A DNA stretch of 64,000 nt from Hypomyces perniciosus. Taxonomy: Eukaryota; Ascomycota; Sordariomycetes; Hypocreales; Hypocreaceae. Of the stretch, positions 43,971 through 55,368 are shown piece after piece. The notes beneath the pieces were generated by a model. That model was given only the letters and a program-made list of their open reading frames with translations. It searched no databases and was not told the origin of the DNA. The stretch is from positions 3,224,001-3,288,000 of the forward strand of contig SPDT01000002.1 of assembly GCA_008477525.1 (NCBI GenBank). Reading direction: 5' to 3'. How positions within the stretch are numbered: the stretch's first letter is position 1; the number at the start of each line of letters is the position of its first letter. The translations under genes were made by a program, and so were the position numbers.

Positions 43971-45759
43971 TCATGGCCTCCTCAAGCCTTTATCGAGAAG
44001 CTCACTTCCAACCTCTGTAACCAACTTTTCAGTCGGAAACGCTTTCTTCTTCGCTAGGATTGTTCCCTCGGCGTCCAAAGCACGGAGGAGATCGGCTAGT
44101 TCCCCTTCCAAATTCGTGCAATAGGCCAAATGGCCCAAAGCCGAGAGCATGCCCTGAAGTGCCTCCGCAGACTTTTCCTCCTGTGCAATGGCCTCGACAA
44201 CTGATGCTGCTAGCTCAACCTGATCTTCTTCGGGCAGTGTTGGCTTTGAGCCATTTCGTTTTGCCTCGCGGTCTGCCAATGCAACGTTGAACAAGAGAGA
44301 TGAAGCAGCTACTCGAATGTTGTTGTGACTGTCATCAAGGAAACTAGATGATATCAACTGAGTAATTTGTGTTCGAAGACCGGCATTCTGTAGAATCTCG
44401 TCGGAAAAGAGCGGAGTAGAGAAGAAATTGCAAGCCATCTGGAGTGTCACCAGACGGAGTGCATATGGGCAGTCTGTTTGCTGGTTGACGAACTCAAGGA
44501 TGCTGCGAACCGTCTTGTGTTCCGTCTCCTCGGCAAAACAGCCACTAACTCGGGGATCGACGAGAACACATCTGAAGAGATCCACGATTGTAAAGAGAAC
44601 CTCGAGTGGAAATTTAGAGACTGATTCCCGGACAAAGCTAGCCAAGTGAGCCATATTTGGAAGTACCGCACTCTGAGGGCCATCTTTCGCTCTGGTCTCG
44701 AGGAAGGATTTCAACGACTGGACCTCGGGTTTGCTGGCAACGTCGTCGCCCATCTTGGCCATCAGCTTCGGCAACGGCGGTACTTTACCGAAAATTACGG
44801 GCTTGACATTTGGATTGGAGAAGCTGGGTAGACGCAAACTCTCGTGGGGGTGCAAGGGATTTGCCATTCGCACCAGCAGCTGGACATTTCCACGAAGACC
44901 GGCTGGGTCAGCACCAGACCACCTATTCTCCTCCTCTCCCTTCAGGAAAGTGGCAAAGGTCGGCGTTGCCCTAATAGAAAAGTGACTTGCGATTGCTGAA
45001 GCCTGAGGCTGGTCAATATCGACTTTGATGAACGTTGCTTTACCGGCAAGCTCTTGGGCCAGCTGGTCGTACAGGGGGTAAAGAGTTTTGCATGGAGGGC
45101 ATGTAGCCGATGTAAAGAAGACGACTGCACATGATTGCCTCGCTTCCTCCAATAATTTTGAAAACTCTGTATATCCAGTTACGTTCTTGACACCCCCAAG
45201 CTTCACGGAATTTGATGCAGGGGGCTGAGAGGTCTGTTCAAGACCAAGGATAGATCCATTTTGTCTGCTGGCATTGACCCCTTGAGTGAGCTGAGGTAGC
45301 AGCATGCGACCCAGAGGTGAGTCCATTACCGCCTGGGGCATATGAGAAATGTGACTTGGAATGCCCTTCCCAAGTAAAAAGTTGGAGAACGAGTCTGTAA
45401 AGTTGTTACAGTTATGCCGGAACAGGTCGTACGCCTTTCAAAGTCAACCGCTAGTCTTTGTGTGACGAGAAGTGGTTACAACCTACCTCCAATGTAAATA
45501 TGGGCCGCACTGAGTCGAGGTATTCTTCAATCACATCCATCGGTAGACTCGTCTTTCCGAGATGTAGTCTCTCCATGGGTTGGCCCAGGTGAGACGAACC
45601 CGGAGTAATGGCGATGATGCCCCCATCGTAAACGTACTCACGGCCCTGTAACTCGATAGAAGTGTGATATATAGCATCGAGCTGAAAGCCTAGAAGTCCC
45701 ATGGACATTTGGCGAGCCAAGCCGCGAGAAAGGTCGTACACAAGTAGGTGGACGTCCAT
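43971..45759 (-). CDS. PPPDE (DeSI-type) peptidase - thioredoxin - PUL domain protein
   Basis: Two exons (45759-45487 and 45434-43971) give 578 residues with three domains. At the N-terminus is a PPPDE thiol-peptidase domain of the DeSI/deubiquitinase-like type: LLVYDLSRGLARQMS, the catalytic His in AIYHTSIE (about residue 32), and the catalytic Cys in FRHNCNNFT (about 100) right after the intron. Next is a thioredoxin domain (about 160-270) with the active-site motif SATCPPCK and FIKVDIDQPQA. The C-terminal part (about 310-570) resembles a PUL domain, an Armadillo-like fold known in Ufd3/PLAA to bind Cdc48. The arrangement occurs in other fungi; my reading is a ubiquitin- or SUMO-linked, redox-aware protease associated with Cdc48, which is inference. 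The gene starts 843 bp from the divergent GDA1. Confidence 0.88.
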
Positions 45760-46601
45760 CTTGTCAGACGTCGCGTCGTTTCCAGGGCGGGAACGAAGTG
45801 TCGCAGCGGGTATGTTTGATAAAGTAGACGGTTGGTCCAGTTATTTTAAATTTCGTGAGAATGATGAGTTGTCCTTGTGTTGGAATATTAGATGGGGGCT
45901 ATGGAAGATGGTGAAGGCTTTAATATGGTAGCAAGGCAACAGACAGCGTACGAATCGACGAAGCTTCTGGATGATCACCTAGTGTACGAGTAGTACATAC
46001 GTAGAGAGTGGTGACTTCGCCTCAAAACCAACACATTCCAGACACTTGGAGAACGATTGCGACCACTCACTACCTTAAAAGATGATAATAATGAAGACAA
46101 TGAATAAAAATTAATATGGATGCATTAATGAGAGTACATACAGCGATATTAGTAAGAGTCAAGCCTCTTCTGGATCAATATCCAACCTACCCTGTAGATG
46201 GAAGGCTGATTATGGCGGACTCAATAACATCGCGAGTCGCTAATAGCGGGCCACTGACGCATCGTCCAGGGGGTGTTGTGGCGCGTAGATTTCAGGGGCT
46301 GGAGCCAGCTTGTGAAATGTGGCGAATGGACGGCCGCTCAGTCAATCTATCACGGCTTTGGTTGGCTCAGCATGCCAAGTAGGAGTACCTCCCTGTACGC
46401 TGTTCCCTGGAGTGTCGTCTACCTATTAAGTCGAGATCGCTGGTCTCCTTTTCAAACCATTTTCGTTTTTCCTCCATGTCAAACCTAGTCACCTAGTTCC
46501 GGCTCCTACTTCCTTCGTTCGCTCATTTGCCCCCCCTTTTATCCCTCCTCTAGTATATCCCACCTCTTTTTGATGCGCCTCACTCGCTGAACTGCGGCCT
46601 G
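45760..46601. promoter_or_regulatory. Divergent promoter region, PPPDE protein / GDA1
   Basis: The 842 bp contain pyrimidine-rich sequence in the 150 bp before the GDA1 start (for example CCCCCCCTTTTATCCCTCC). I see no other gene. Confidence 0.5.
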
Positions 46602-48294
46602 ATGAGGAGAACTTCAGTGTCGCTGCCGACGAAGCACGTTGCCTACGATCCGCACGAGAAGCCCGATCGATACGACCTGAACCGCGCCGATCAAAGCATA
46701 TTCGCCAGTATGAAGGAAGCGTGGATGTCTCAATCCCAAAAGTCCCGATGGATAAAAACCGGCGCGCTGGTCTTTGCCATTGTCTGCCTCTTCTACTGGT
46801 TGTCGCCTAGTGGAGTGGCTGTCCACAATGGAGGCAAGGCTGCTGCGAACAATGGCCAGTCTCCTGTAGACTCCTCCTATGGAACCGAGCGATGCACCAA
46901 GTCGTACTCCAAGGAGAAGCCCATCGTCCAATACGTTCTCATGATCGATGCTGGCAGCACTGGATCCCGAATTCATGTCTTCAAGTTCAACAACTGCGGC
47001 CCTATCCCCGAGCTTGAGAAGGAGGACTTCAAGATGACGGAGAAATCTGTTGGTGGCTTGAGCGCCTATAAAAACGACCCCGTTGCTGCTGCAAAGAGCC
47101 TCGACCCCTTGATGCAGCTGGCCATGGAGCATGTTCCCGAGAAGCTGAAGGGATGCACCCCTGTCGCTGTCAAAGCCACTGCTGGTCTTCGAATGATTGG
47201 CACCGAGCTTGCCCAGGCCATTCTCGACGAAGTCCGACGGCACCTGGAGACCGACTATCCCTTTGCTGTTGTGTCGGCCGAGAAAAACGGTGTTGCGATT
47301 ATGGACGGTTCTGACGAGGGTGTGTATGCCTGGATCACCGCCAACTACCTCCTGGGCAAGATTGGCGGCCCCGACAAGGGCGAGACGGCTGCCGTTTTCG
47401 ACCTCGGTGGAGGCTCGACCCAGATTGTCTTCGAACCAACTTTTAAGGGAGCTGCCAAAGGAGGCATGCCCGAGAAGCTTGCCCCTGGCGACCACAAGTA
47501 CGAGCTCGACTTTGGCGGCCAAAAGTTCGATCTGTACCAGCACTCTCACCTTGGGTACGGCTTGATGGCTGCCCGCGATGCGGTCCACTCTGCCTTGATT
47601 GATGACCTCGTGAAGGCAAAGGGATCTGATAATGCCTGGATGAGCAAACCAATTGTCCATCCTTGCATTGCCCCCGGCATGGAAAAGAAGATTGAGGTCA
47701 AGGTGGGTGGCAGCGAGACGCAGGCCTTCAACTTCACTGGACCTTCTCAAGCCTCCCCAGCTCAGTGCCGCAACCTGGCCGAGAAGATCCTGAAGAAGGA
47801 AGCCGCTTGCGGCCTTGCCCCTTGCTCTTTCAACGGTATTCACCAGCCATCTCTGGCGAAGACCTTTGCCAAGGAGGATGTTTACATCTTCTCCTACTTC
47901 TACGACCGCACTAAGCCGTTGGGCATGCCCGACTCTTTCACCCTCCGTGAGATGCACGACCTCACGCAGACCGTCTGCATGGGCAAGGATGGTTGGGATA
48001 TCTTCTCGAGCGTTCCCGGCGCTCTGGAAGAACTCAATGACCGTCCAGAGCATTGCTTGGATTTGAACTTCATGATGGCTCTGCTCCACACTGGGTATGA
48101 GATGCCTATCAACCGGGAGGTCAAGATTGCAAAGAAGATTAAAGGCAACGAGCTGGGCTGGTGCCTTGGCGCTAGGTATGTCCAACACTCCCCAATCATT
48201 TTTTTCTTCTTCATCATTTAGCTAACAGTCAAGTAGTTTGCCTCTTTTGGCTTCCGGTTCTGGCTGGCAGTGCAGGATTAAGGAGGTCTCTTAG
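46602..48294 (+). CDS. GDA1: Golgi guanosine diphosphatase, GDA1/CD39 family
   Basis: Golgi GDPase hydrolyses the GDP released by mannosyltransferases to GMP, which keeps GDP-mannose import running. The exons 46602-48175 and 48237-48294 give 543 residues. It is a type II membrane protein with a cytosolic tail and a transmembrane segment at about residues 49-66 (IKTGALVFAIVCLFYWLS). The apyrase conserved regions are all visible: MIDAGSTGSRIHVF (ACR1), KATAGLRMI (ACR2), GSDEGVYAWITANYLLG (ACR3), FDLGGGSTQIVFEP (ACR4) and the C-terminal GWCLGASLPLL, which is reassembled across the intron. The C-terminus is SGSGWQCRIKEVS. The reading frame on the other strand is also open for 524 codons, which I treat as a codon-usage artefact. 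Confidence 0.95.
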
Positions 48295-48551
48295 AAGGAG
48301 CTTCGTTCAACAAGGCGTTTGTGACAAAGGATTCTGATTGATGTTCCTCTGGAACATTGTATGACGTCTACGCTGGGAAACATTGGAATTGCAAGTGGAT
48401 TTTTTTATGTACGACCACTCACTGACCTTGGATCTGGATCTGGATCGTGATCCGGAATTACTATTATTCATGTATACATACATGAGAACCTATGAGCTAG
48501 ATAAAAAGCTCGAATGGATAAAATAATAGACTTAATAATGTATTAAATGGT

Positions 48552-49782
48552 TTAAAGAGGCGCAGTGACCATTTCCAAGACTTCCTCAATGACTTCTTCG
48601 GGCCCCATGTCCTCCAGCAGCGCTTCCACTGCCTTGAGATGGCTGCCCCATTGCATACTTCTCTCCTTCTTGGGCTCCGTGATGTGTATCCGGTGAAGAT
48701 AGATTTTCCTGGCGGCCAATCCGACGAGAGCGGGCGTTACAAAGTCCAGTTTGTGAAGGGGCGCGAGACTTCGGATGAGTTGGTGGAAGTGCTTGGTTGC
48801 CGTTGGCGTTATGCCGCTCGCGACGGCCCGGTGCATTCGCAGGAAGGATATGATATTCATCTGGTAGCGGAGGACGTCAACATCAACGTGGACTTTCTGG
48901 CTCAGATTTGCGAGGTGGCTGATGTCCTGGGAAGTTTGTTAGATGACTGTATCAATGATAAGTCGTGCGGCTTACTTACATCTTCTGAAATCAACGCCGT
49001 TGTTGGTGGTGTTTCGGCAGGACTCTTTTTCACCACGCTCTCTGTAGACGCCGTCTCATCATCCCCTCCAGAATCAGCCTCGTCCAAATTCACGTATCCA
49101 TCCTCTGGGTTATGCCAGTGCGCAATCGAAAAGAAGTCATTCAGATGACCGGTGACGTGTGCTTCTCCACCACTCGAGGCTCCCAAGACAGGCACGAAGA
49201 CGAACTGTTTCGGCGCGGCTTGCACAGCAGTCCGTGTAAAGACCCGGCGGGTTCGCAAGAGCTCGAGCGCTTGGATCTGGACTACGCGCGGGGCGCGATC
49301 GAGGTTCTTTGCGATGATAAAGTTGGCGATTTGTGGGGACGGGATGGATGTGAGAGGACTGATCGGAGTGAGAGAGGCGCGGTGGGTTGACGGCAAGCTA
49401 GGAGTGAAGTAGGATTCGACAAGATTGTGGAATGGAGAGACGGAACGGCTGCTGGTGGGGGGAGGAGGAGGAGGATGTCGCTGGAGCAGGAGAGCCGATA
49501 CGAAGTCTTCGAGGGTTGTGGAAGGGTGGCAGTCAACAATGACCGACTTGAGGCCGAATGTCTTGCTCGCTACCTGCATATCAAAGAAACACAGAGTCAA
49601 TATCATCTTACCGGAATGGCAGGAAAGTGATTGAATACCAGTTGAAGTTCTTGCACCAGGTCGTCGATCGCATCCGGCGGAGTGCTGATCAAGACATGCT
49701 CGCGATTGATAAGGCACAGCAACACTGCCAGTTCGAGGTCGCTCAGGTCATGAACCTTGTCCAGCAGGTTTTCATCCGCCAT
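48552..49782 (-). CDS. Magnesium-chelatase-like (ChlI/BchI-related) protein without P-loop
   Basis: Exons 49782-49639, 49573-48980 and 48926-48552 join in frame to 370 residues. The N-terminal part (DLSDLELAVLLCLINREH, then STPPDAIDDLVQEL) and the C-terminal part (LSQKVHVDVDVLRYQMNIIS, FLRMHRAVASGITPTA, LAPLHKLDFVTPALVGLAAR, ERSMQWGSHL) look like the non-catalytic ends of fungal proteins annotated as magnesium chelatase subunit I. The C-terminal block resembles the AAA lid domain. I see no Walker A (GxxGxGKT) or clear Walker B; the middle is proline/serine-rich. It may therefore be a scaffold derived from an AAA+ ancestor and not an active chelatase. Fungi lack chlorophyll synthesis, so the name should not be read as function. 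The divergent neighbour YPT7 starts at 50355. Confidence 0.65.
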
Positions 49783-50354
49783 CGCACAGCGCAGATGGCC
49801 CTGACAGGTCCATCAGGTCGACGAGAGCCTCCCCAACAATGGCTTCCAAAAGAAAGGACTGTTGGTTGAAATGACGAACCTCTCCCTGTCCCTGTCCCAG
49901 ACTCCTGGCTGGCTGGTGGTGTCACTCATCACGTGTGGCTGTGCATGTACATATGTACATAGGTAGGTACGAGTACATACAAAGTCAAGCTCCACATGAG
50001 GAGGTGCAGTTATGCATGAGTCCATGCCGCACTTGGTCTAGCGCGCAGTGAGTTGCCTCACTGATTATCCGTCCCTTACGACACCGATATCTGGAGACCT
50101 GGGCGGCTAATCGCTGCCCACTCTCAACAATCAACGAACCTTGCTGTTGAAGCCTGCGAAGCCACCGAAATCCCACGGTCTTGTGACGTCTGTGACTCTT
50201 CCACCTAGCACCTAGGCATATAAGAGGCCGCCTGGATCCTTCGAACGAACCTCCGAAGTCTCTATAGAACGAGATTCCGGCTGCTTGGTCGTGCTTTGCT
50301 TATCTGCATCACGTCATTGGCGGCAAGCGTGTGGCCACTGAGAACTAGTCAAGA
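49783..50354. promoter_or_regulatory. Divergent promoter region, chelatase-like gene / YPT7
   Basis: The 572 bp carry both promoters. Near 49945-49980 there is a GTACATATGTACATAGGTAGGTACGAGTACAT-like run of overlapping GTAC palindromes. No gene is seen. Confidence 0.45.
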
Positions 50355-51329
50355 TGTCTTCGCGCAACAAGAAGGTCCTTCTCAAGGTATGGGATCCAGC
50401 CACCTGGTTTGAATTGAGCACTGAAAAGGCTAACATTCTTGCTTTGACAGGTCATCATCCTTGGAGATAGCGGTGTGGGCAAGACGAGTTTGATGAATCA
50501 ATATGTACGCCGACCTCCCTCCTGCGAGCATTTTCCTCGACGAGACATGTTATACTGATGGCTAATTCCCCTCCAGGTCAACAAGAAGTTCAGCGCGAGC
50601 TACAAGGCGACTATTGGTGCCGATTTCTTAACGCGAGAGGTCTTGGTTGACGACCGACAAGTCACCATGCAGGTACGAGGAGCGAGGAGACAACCTGGGG
50701 TGTTATGTTCGGTTACTGATACGTGCATAGCTTTGGGATACTGCTGGACAGGAACGGTTCCAATCGTTAGGTGTTGCATTCTACCGCGGAGCTGACTGTT
50801 GCGTCCTTGTGTACGATGTGAATAACTCCAAGAGCTTTGAGGCGCTGGACAGCTGGAGAGACGAGTTCCTGATCCAGGCCTCACCCCGGGACCCCCCAAA
50901 TTTCCCATTCGTGAGTGCAGATGTTGCGATCCATTGCTGCATAGTACTAATGATCCTGCAGGTGGTTCTGGGAAACAAGATTGATATTGAGGAGAGCAAG
51001 CGAGTGGTGCGTTAACAAGCAGGGAATGTTTGTGGATCAGATGACTGATGCAGGGACCAGATTTCTACCAAGAGAGCCATGACATTCTGCCAATCCAAGG
51101 GCGATATACCATACTTCGAGACCAGTGCCAAGGAGGCAATCAACATTGACCAGGCATTTGAAGGTATGAATATTTCCCTGTTAAAGATAAACTGAAGACG
51201 CCCTGCTGACATTTGTCAGTTATTGCACGAAATGCCTTGGCCCAGGAAGAGTCGGAAGAGTACAGTGGGGATTTCGATGATCCCATCAACATCCACATCG
51301 ACAACGACCGCGATGGATGCGCCTGCTAA
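50355..51329 (+). CDS. YPT7: Rab7-type small GTPase Ypt7
   Basis: Ypt7/Rab7 controls late endosome and vacuole fusion through the HOPS complex. Seven exons are needed: 50355-50387, 50451-50504, 50577-50672, 50731-50910, 50962-51006, 51061-51163 and 51220-51329, giving 206 residues. All G motifs are present: GDSGVGKTS (G1), the effector loop with ATIGADF, WDTAGQE (G3), GNKID (G4) and ETSAKEA (G5). The C-terminus GCAC is a CXC signal for double geranylgeranylation. The switch and effector sequences ([18 protein letters not shown]) match Rab7 of Sordariomycetes in wording. The small exon 5 (45 nt) ends at a GTGCGT donor, and the acceptor is the second AG in a GCAGGGACCAG tandem, since only that one keeps frame. 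Confidence 0.97.
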
Positions 51330-52212
51330 AGGGGCTATGTTTGGATGATTGGTACCAAGTCGGCATGAGCAGGAAGAACCTTTAGGGAGGGGAGCGTATA
51401 CCCATCACCGGACCGATGCATAATACCTTGTCTGGATGTAGAATATTGAGAGACGAGACACTTAGCCGGTGTTAGCGCGGTTAGTGATTTTTCTTTTGTC
51501 AGGGTTGAAACTCGTTTGCTCTCTTGTTTGACTGGAAAGATGACTACGTTACGTTGAAGCATGGATATTGCAGCTACAGTTTCAGAGGCAATTCGTGGTC
51601 TGGTGAAAGGGAGGGAAGTTGATCAAACTCGGCACTCACACATGCGCTCTAGGGAGGAGGACCAAGTCATAGGCATTATCTGCGTAGCTGAGAGCCATTG
51701 CATGCTATGGATATATCACATACATTAAGCTACTTGCATCATAAATGCCTAGTAATACATCCCATTGCCACCTAACAGATTGTAAGAAACGAATCAAATA
51801 CACGGATACCATGGGATGGTGTTCAAAACAAATAGGTGATATACCCAAATGCTGAACGATTAGTTGGATAGAATGGCAATAACATCAGGAATCACTGGGC
51901 AATTATATTACGGAGTAATAGAGGGGCGGTCGATACGGATACATTGGTCTCGGTAAGGCTTCGGTCTGCTGCCTACGGAGGCCCCACTGGAGCCTCGGCT
52001 TGCGGCTTACCCCAGACTCAACTTCCGTTGGCTGCTTGGCCTTTGGCCTCGGCTCCGCATCGAACGACCGATAAGCTTCTGGGATAAAAACAGGCCATTG
52101 GAACGGTCCATGGGCCCTGCTGAGTCTCTGTTCAATTCCTGGGGAAAGCCATTCTTCTCTCCCTTATTACTTCCTACACAATTCCTCGCTCATCGCCTTT
52201 CAAGTCATAATA
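51330..52212. other. Intergenic region YPT7 / acyl-CoA dehydrogenase
   Basis: These 883 bp lie between two genes on the same strand. An exact TACGGAGTA occurs at 51909-51917. Near 51950-52060 a GGCCT/GGCTT-rich stretch with several CTCGGCT units is probably promoter sequence. Confidence 0.45.
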
Positions 52213-53751
52213 ATGGCGTCCCGAATCCCAGCAATCGTACGTCAGGAAGCTCCATCAGCTTCGTAGAGCTGTGCTAACCTTTCCTCATTTGCTAGGTCTC
52301 GCATCGCGTCAGCGAAGAGGCGAAGCGAACGATTGATATCGTGGCCAAGTTTGTCGAAGAAGAATGCATTCCGTGAGTGCCGAGAGCTTCCTTATGGACA
52401 ATGCACCGACCCAGTTCTGACCATCGGCAACAGCGCGGATCCCGTTCTCGAAGCCCAGATTGGCTCAGGCGATGCCCGGTGGGAGACCCATCCTTCGATC
52501 ATTGACGAGCTCAAGGAGAAGGCCCGAAAGCTTGGCCTGTGGAACATGTTCTTGCCCAAGGGCTTCTACGCCGAGTCACCCGGCTGGACCAACCTCGAGT
52601 ATGCGCTGATGGCTGAGTGGCTGGGCCGCTCGCGCAGCGCCTCCGAGGCGTGCAACTGCTCTGCTCCCGATACGGGCAACATGGAAGTCATTGCCAAGTA
52701 CGGCAATGCCCAGCAGAAGGAGGAATGGTTGAAGCCCTTGATGGAAGGCAAGATTCGCTCAGCTTTCTTGATGACCGAGCCTGGTGTCGCTTCATCAGAT
52801 GCCACAAACATTCAGTTGAACATAAAGAGGGAGGGCGATGAGTACGTCCTGAACGGATCGAAGTGGTGGTCTAGCGGTGCTGGTGACCCCCGATGCAAGA
52901 TCTATGTTGTCATGGGCAAAACTGATGCCAGTAACCCCGATCCTTACAAGCAACAATCGGTCATCTTGGTGCCCGCCGGCACTCCCGGCATTACCATTAA
53001 GAGAATGCTCAAGGTCTACGGCTACGATGATGCTCCTCACGGACACGGCCACATCACGTTCGAGAATGTACGCGTTCCTGCTAAGAACTTGGTCCTTGGT
53101 GAGGGTAGGGGATTCGAGATTATTCAAGGCCGATTGGGTCCTGGCCGAATCCACCACGCCATGCGAAGCATTGGTGCTGTAAGTGTGACCCTACGTTTTC
53201 TTTTAGATACTGCAGTCAGCTAATAACCCTGGGACATCTAGGCCGAGGTGGCGCTGGACTGGATGCTGATGCGCGTCAACGATGAGACCAAGAAGCCTTT
53301 CGGCAAGCTCTTGCGTGAGCACGGCGTGATCCTCGAGTGGATTGCCAAGTCGCGTATCGAGATTGACGCTGCACGACTTATCGTCCTCAATGCCGCCGTC
53401 AAGATGGACGCGGAAGGCCCCAAGAAGGCCCTGAAGGAGATTGCAGAGGCCAAGGTGCTGATCCCCACGACGGCTCTGACTGTTATCGACCGCGCCGTGC
53501 AAGCGTTTGGTGGCGCTGGAGTTTGCCAGGATACGCCCCTAGCCAATAGTTGGGCTGGTATCCGAACGCTGCGTCTGGCTGATGGCCCTGACGAGGTTCA
53601 CTTGCAGCAGATGGGCCGCAACGAGAACAAGCGCGGCAAGGAGACGGCCGCTAAGATCCAGTGGCAGAAGAACAAGTCGCTGGAGCTGATGCAGCGGTTT
53701 AACGTGTCGACTGTCGAGCCGGGTTCCAACATCAAGCACGCCAAGTTGTAA
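52213..53751 (+). CDS. Acyl-CoA dehydrogenase, ACAD10/11-like, with C-terminal AKL
   Basis: The family oxidises acyl-CoA to trans-2-enoyl-CoA using FAD. Exons 52213-52236, 52296-52372, 52434-53178 and 53242-53751 give 451 residues. The N-terminal helical domain is followed by [17 protein letters not shown], the family signature that contacts FAD and substrate (about residues 140-155), then [18 protein letters not shown] and the beta domain with [20 protein letters not shown]. The C-terminal helical domain contains [17 protein letters not shown] and [15 protein letters not shown], close to ACAD10/11. The last residues are HAKL; AKL is a peroxisomal type-1 targeting tripeptide. I see no mitochondrial presequence (the N-terminus is [13 protein letters not shown]). 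Peroxisomal location is therefore likely; a partner oxidase or ETF acceptor is not visible here. Confidence 0.92.
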
Positions 53752-54566
53752 GAAGGGCAGGGGGGATGACAATATTCATTTTCGGGTGATTTTTACGGAG
53801 TAGATGCTTGGGATATAACTTATGATACTGTACGAAGTATTTATTGGATATTATTAAATGGAATGACAAAAAGAGTGTTGCTTTCTCATAGTCGAGTTTA
53901 TTCCGTTGGATGAGACGGGTTCATATATCCGACACGCCACATGCATTCTAGCTCTGTCATTTGTGACTCACATTACTTCGTACTCCGTGCAATGATTTGT
54001 TATCCTACACATGATAGTACTCCGTATTAGCAATGCCATTGCCATTGCCGGGACAATACCTCGTTTATTAGCTCTTGGTGCTTGTTTTTCTATCGCCATG
54101 GTGTCGTCTCATCCTAGTCCAGGGTAAGCCACTGGCCACGATTTCTGGCCTCGGCCACCCAAAGCTCTTCCCGCGGCTCCACAATGCATGCCACTGCAAG
54201 GTCCTTTTTTCCGCGTTGCCCTGTCAACGCATCTTAATCCGTTTACTCGTGCTTTTGCGCCTAACAAACGGGCATCCATGTGTGATTTTCCCCTGCAACG
54301 CCCAACGTCATTCACGCAAAACAAGAAGGAAAAAAACGTCAGAGGAACAAAAACATCCCAGACAAAAAGACACAAAAAGGACTCGCGTTTCCACTGAATT
54401 TTTTTTTTGTTATTACCATCCCACTCATGCTCGTCATTCCAGAGAGTCTCGTTGCTTGGGCCCATCGATCGCTTGTTGATATTGTTCACACTCGTTGCGA
54501 AGATCAAAATCCTGGTCATATCTTCCTCGTCTCTCGAAAGCCTTTTTTCTTTTCCTTTTAGACAGT
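53752..54566. other. Intergenic region upstream of SPO12
   Basis: The 815 bp contain three copies of the dispersed motif within 240 bp: TACGGAGTA 53794-53802, TACTCCGTG 53981-53989 and TACTCCGTA 54018-54026, plus TACGAAGTA near 53829. The last 170 bp are T-rich with a T9 run. Short frames are shadows of composition. Confidence 0.5.
53794..54026. repeat. Cluster of TACGGAGTA-type motifs
   Basis: Three full or one-off copies and one TACGAAGTA variant lie in 233 bp just downstream of the acyl-CoA dehydrogenase stop codon. Confidence 0.7.
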
Positions 54567-55022
54567 ATGTCGACCAAGGTCCTCGGAGAAAAGGACGTCA
54601 ACGCTTCTTTGGCTGAGCATTCTGCATCTGGCAAGGACGTCAAGAGTATGGAGTATCACCGCCAGGTCTTCCAGTCCAAGATGGCTGAAGAGCCGTACGT
54701 TCTCTCCCCCGCTCCGCTGCTCACGATGATGTCGTTTCGGTATATTAGCTAACGTCTTTGGTGGTTATAGATCGAAACAATACGTCTCTCCCTCCGACAA
54801 CATCATGAGCCCTTGCACCGCCAAGATCAATGCGCTACGCAACAAGCACGTCGCCAAGTTCGTCACACCCCCCCACCCCCAATGTTGATATGAGGAAAAA
54901 GAAGATCAAATGTGCTAACCAACTGCCATTGCAGAGCCAAGCCCAAGTCGCTCTTCGCCCAAGCGAGTGCTAAGAAACTCCAGGGCGAAAGCTCACTCGG
55001 AGCCAGGCCAGCCCGTCCCTGA
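54567..55022 (+). CDS. SPO12: Spo12-like mitotic exit regulator
   Basis: Spo12 is a small nuclear protein of the FEAR network that promotes mitotic exit in budding yeast. Exons 54567-54694, 54771-54857 and 54935-55022 give 100 residues. The conserved core begins YVSPSDNIMSPCTAKINALR (about residues 47-66), which is the Spo12 domain with two minimal CDK sites (SPSD, SPCT), followed by KPKSLFAQASAKKLQ. The N-terminal half is acidic and unremarkable, with QVFQSKMAEEP before the first intron. The reading phase at both junctions is restored by the chosen sites (leftover CC plus A, and AA plus A). The size fits the family. Confidence 0.92.
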
Positions 55023-55368
55023 GACGAACACCGCGATACACAACCGTTTCTTTTGTCCTTCTTTCCTTGTATAACAACTTTACCCTCGTTTGTTTTCCCG
55101 CCTGGCACCTGATACACTCGGTGCTGCGGCTGGCTTGTAATGATGGCTGGATGGATGGATGAGAGGACTACCTTCTGATCAAGAGGGATTGCGCTGGGAT
55201 CGGGGATTTGGGTTAGTACGACTACTGGCGTTTCAGGATGATTAGACTTTGGTGCTAGGATGAAAGGGCCGCAATGACTTTATCATGACTAGGAGTAAAT
55301 GGGACAGCCTGTTCATTATCTGAAACCAATCAATTGAGATACTGCATGGAATTGACTACTATTTTCTT
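55023..55368. other. Convergent 3' intergenic region
   Basis: The 346 bp lie between the SPO12 and RBG1 3' ends. It includes a short GATG-type run (TGGATGGATGGATGAG near 55150). No gene is seen. Confidence 0.4.

Noticed and set aside
46614..48188. Open frame of 524 codons antisense to GDA1
   Set aside because: It mirrors GDA1 codon by codon; strong C-ending codon choice avoids TTA, CTA and TCA in the sense strand, which keeps the antisense open. The product has no recognisable domain.
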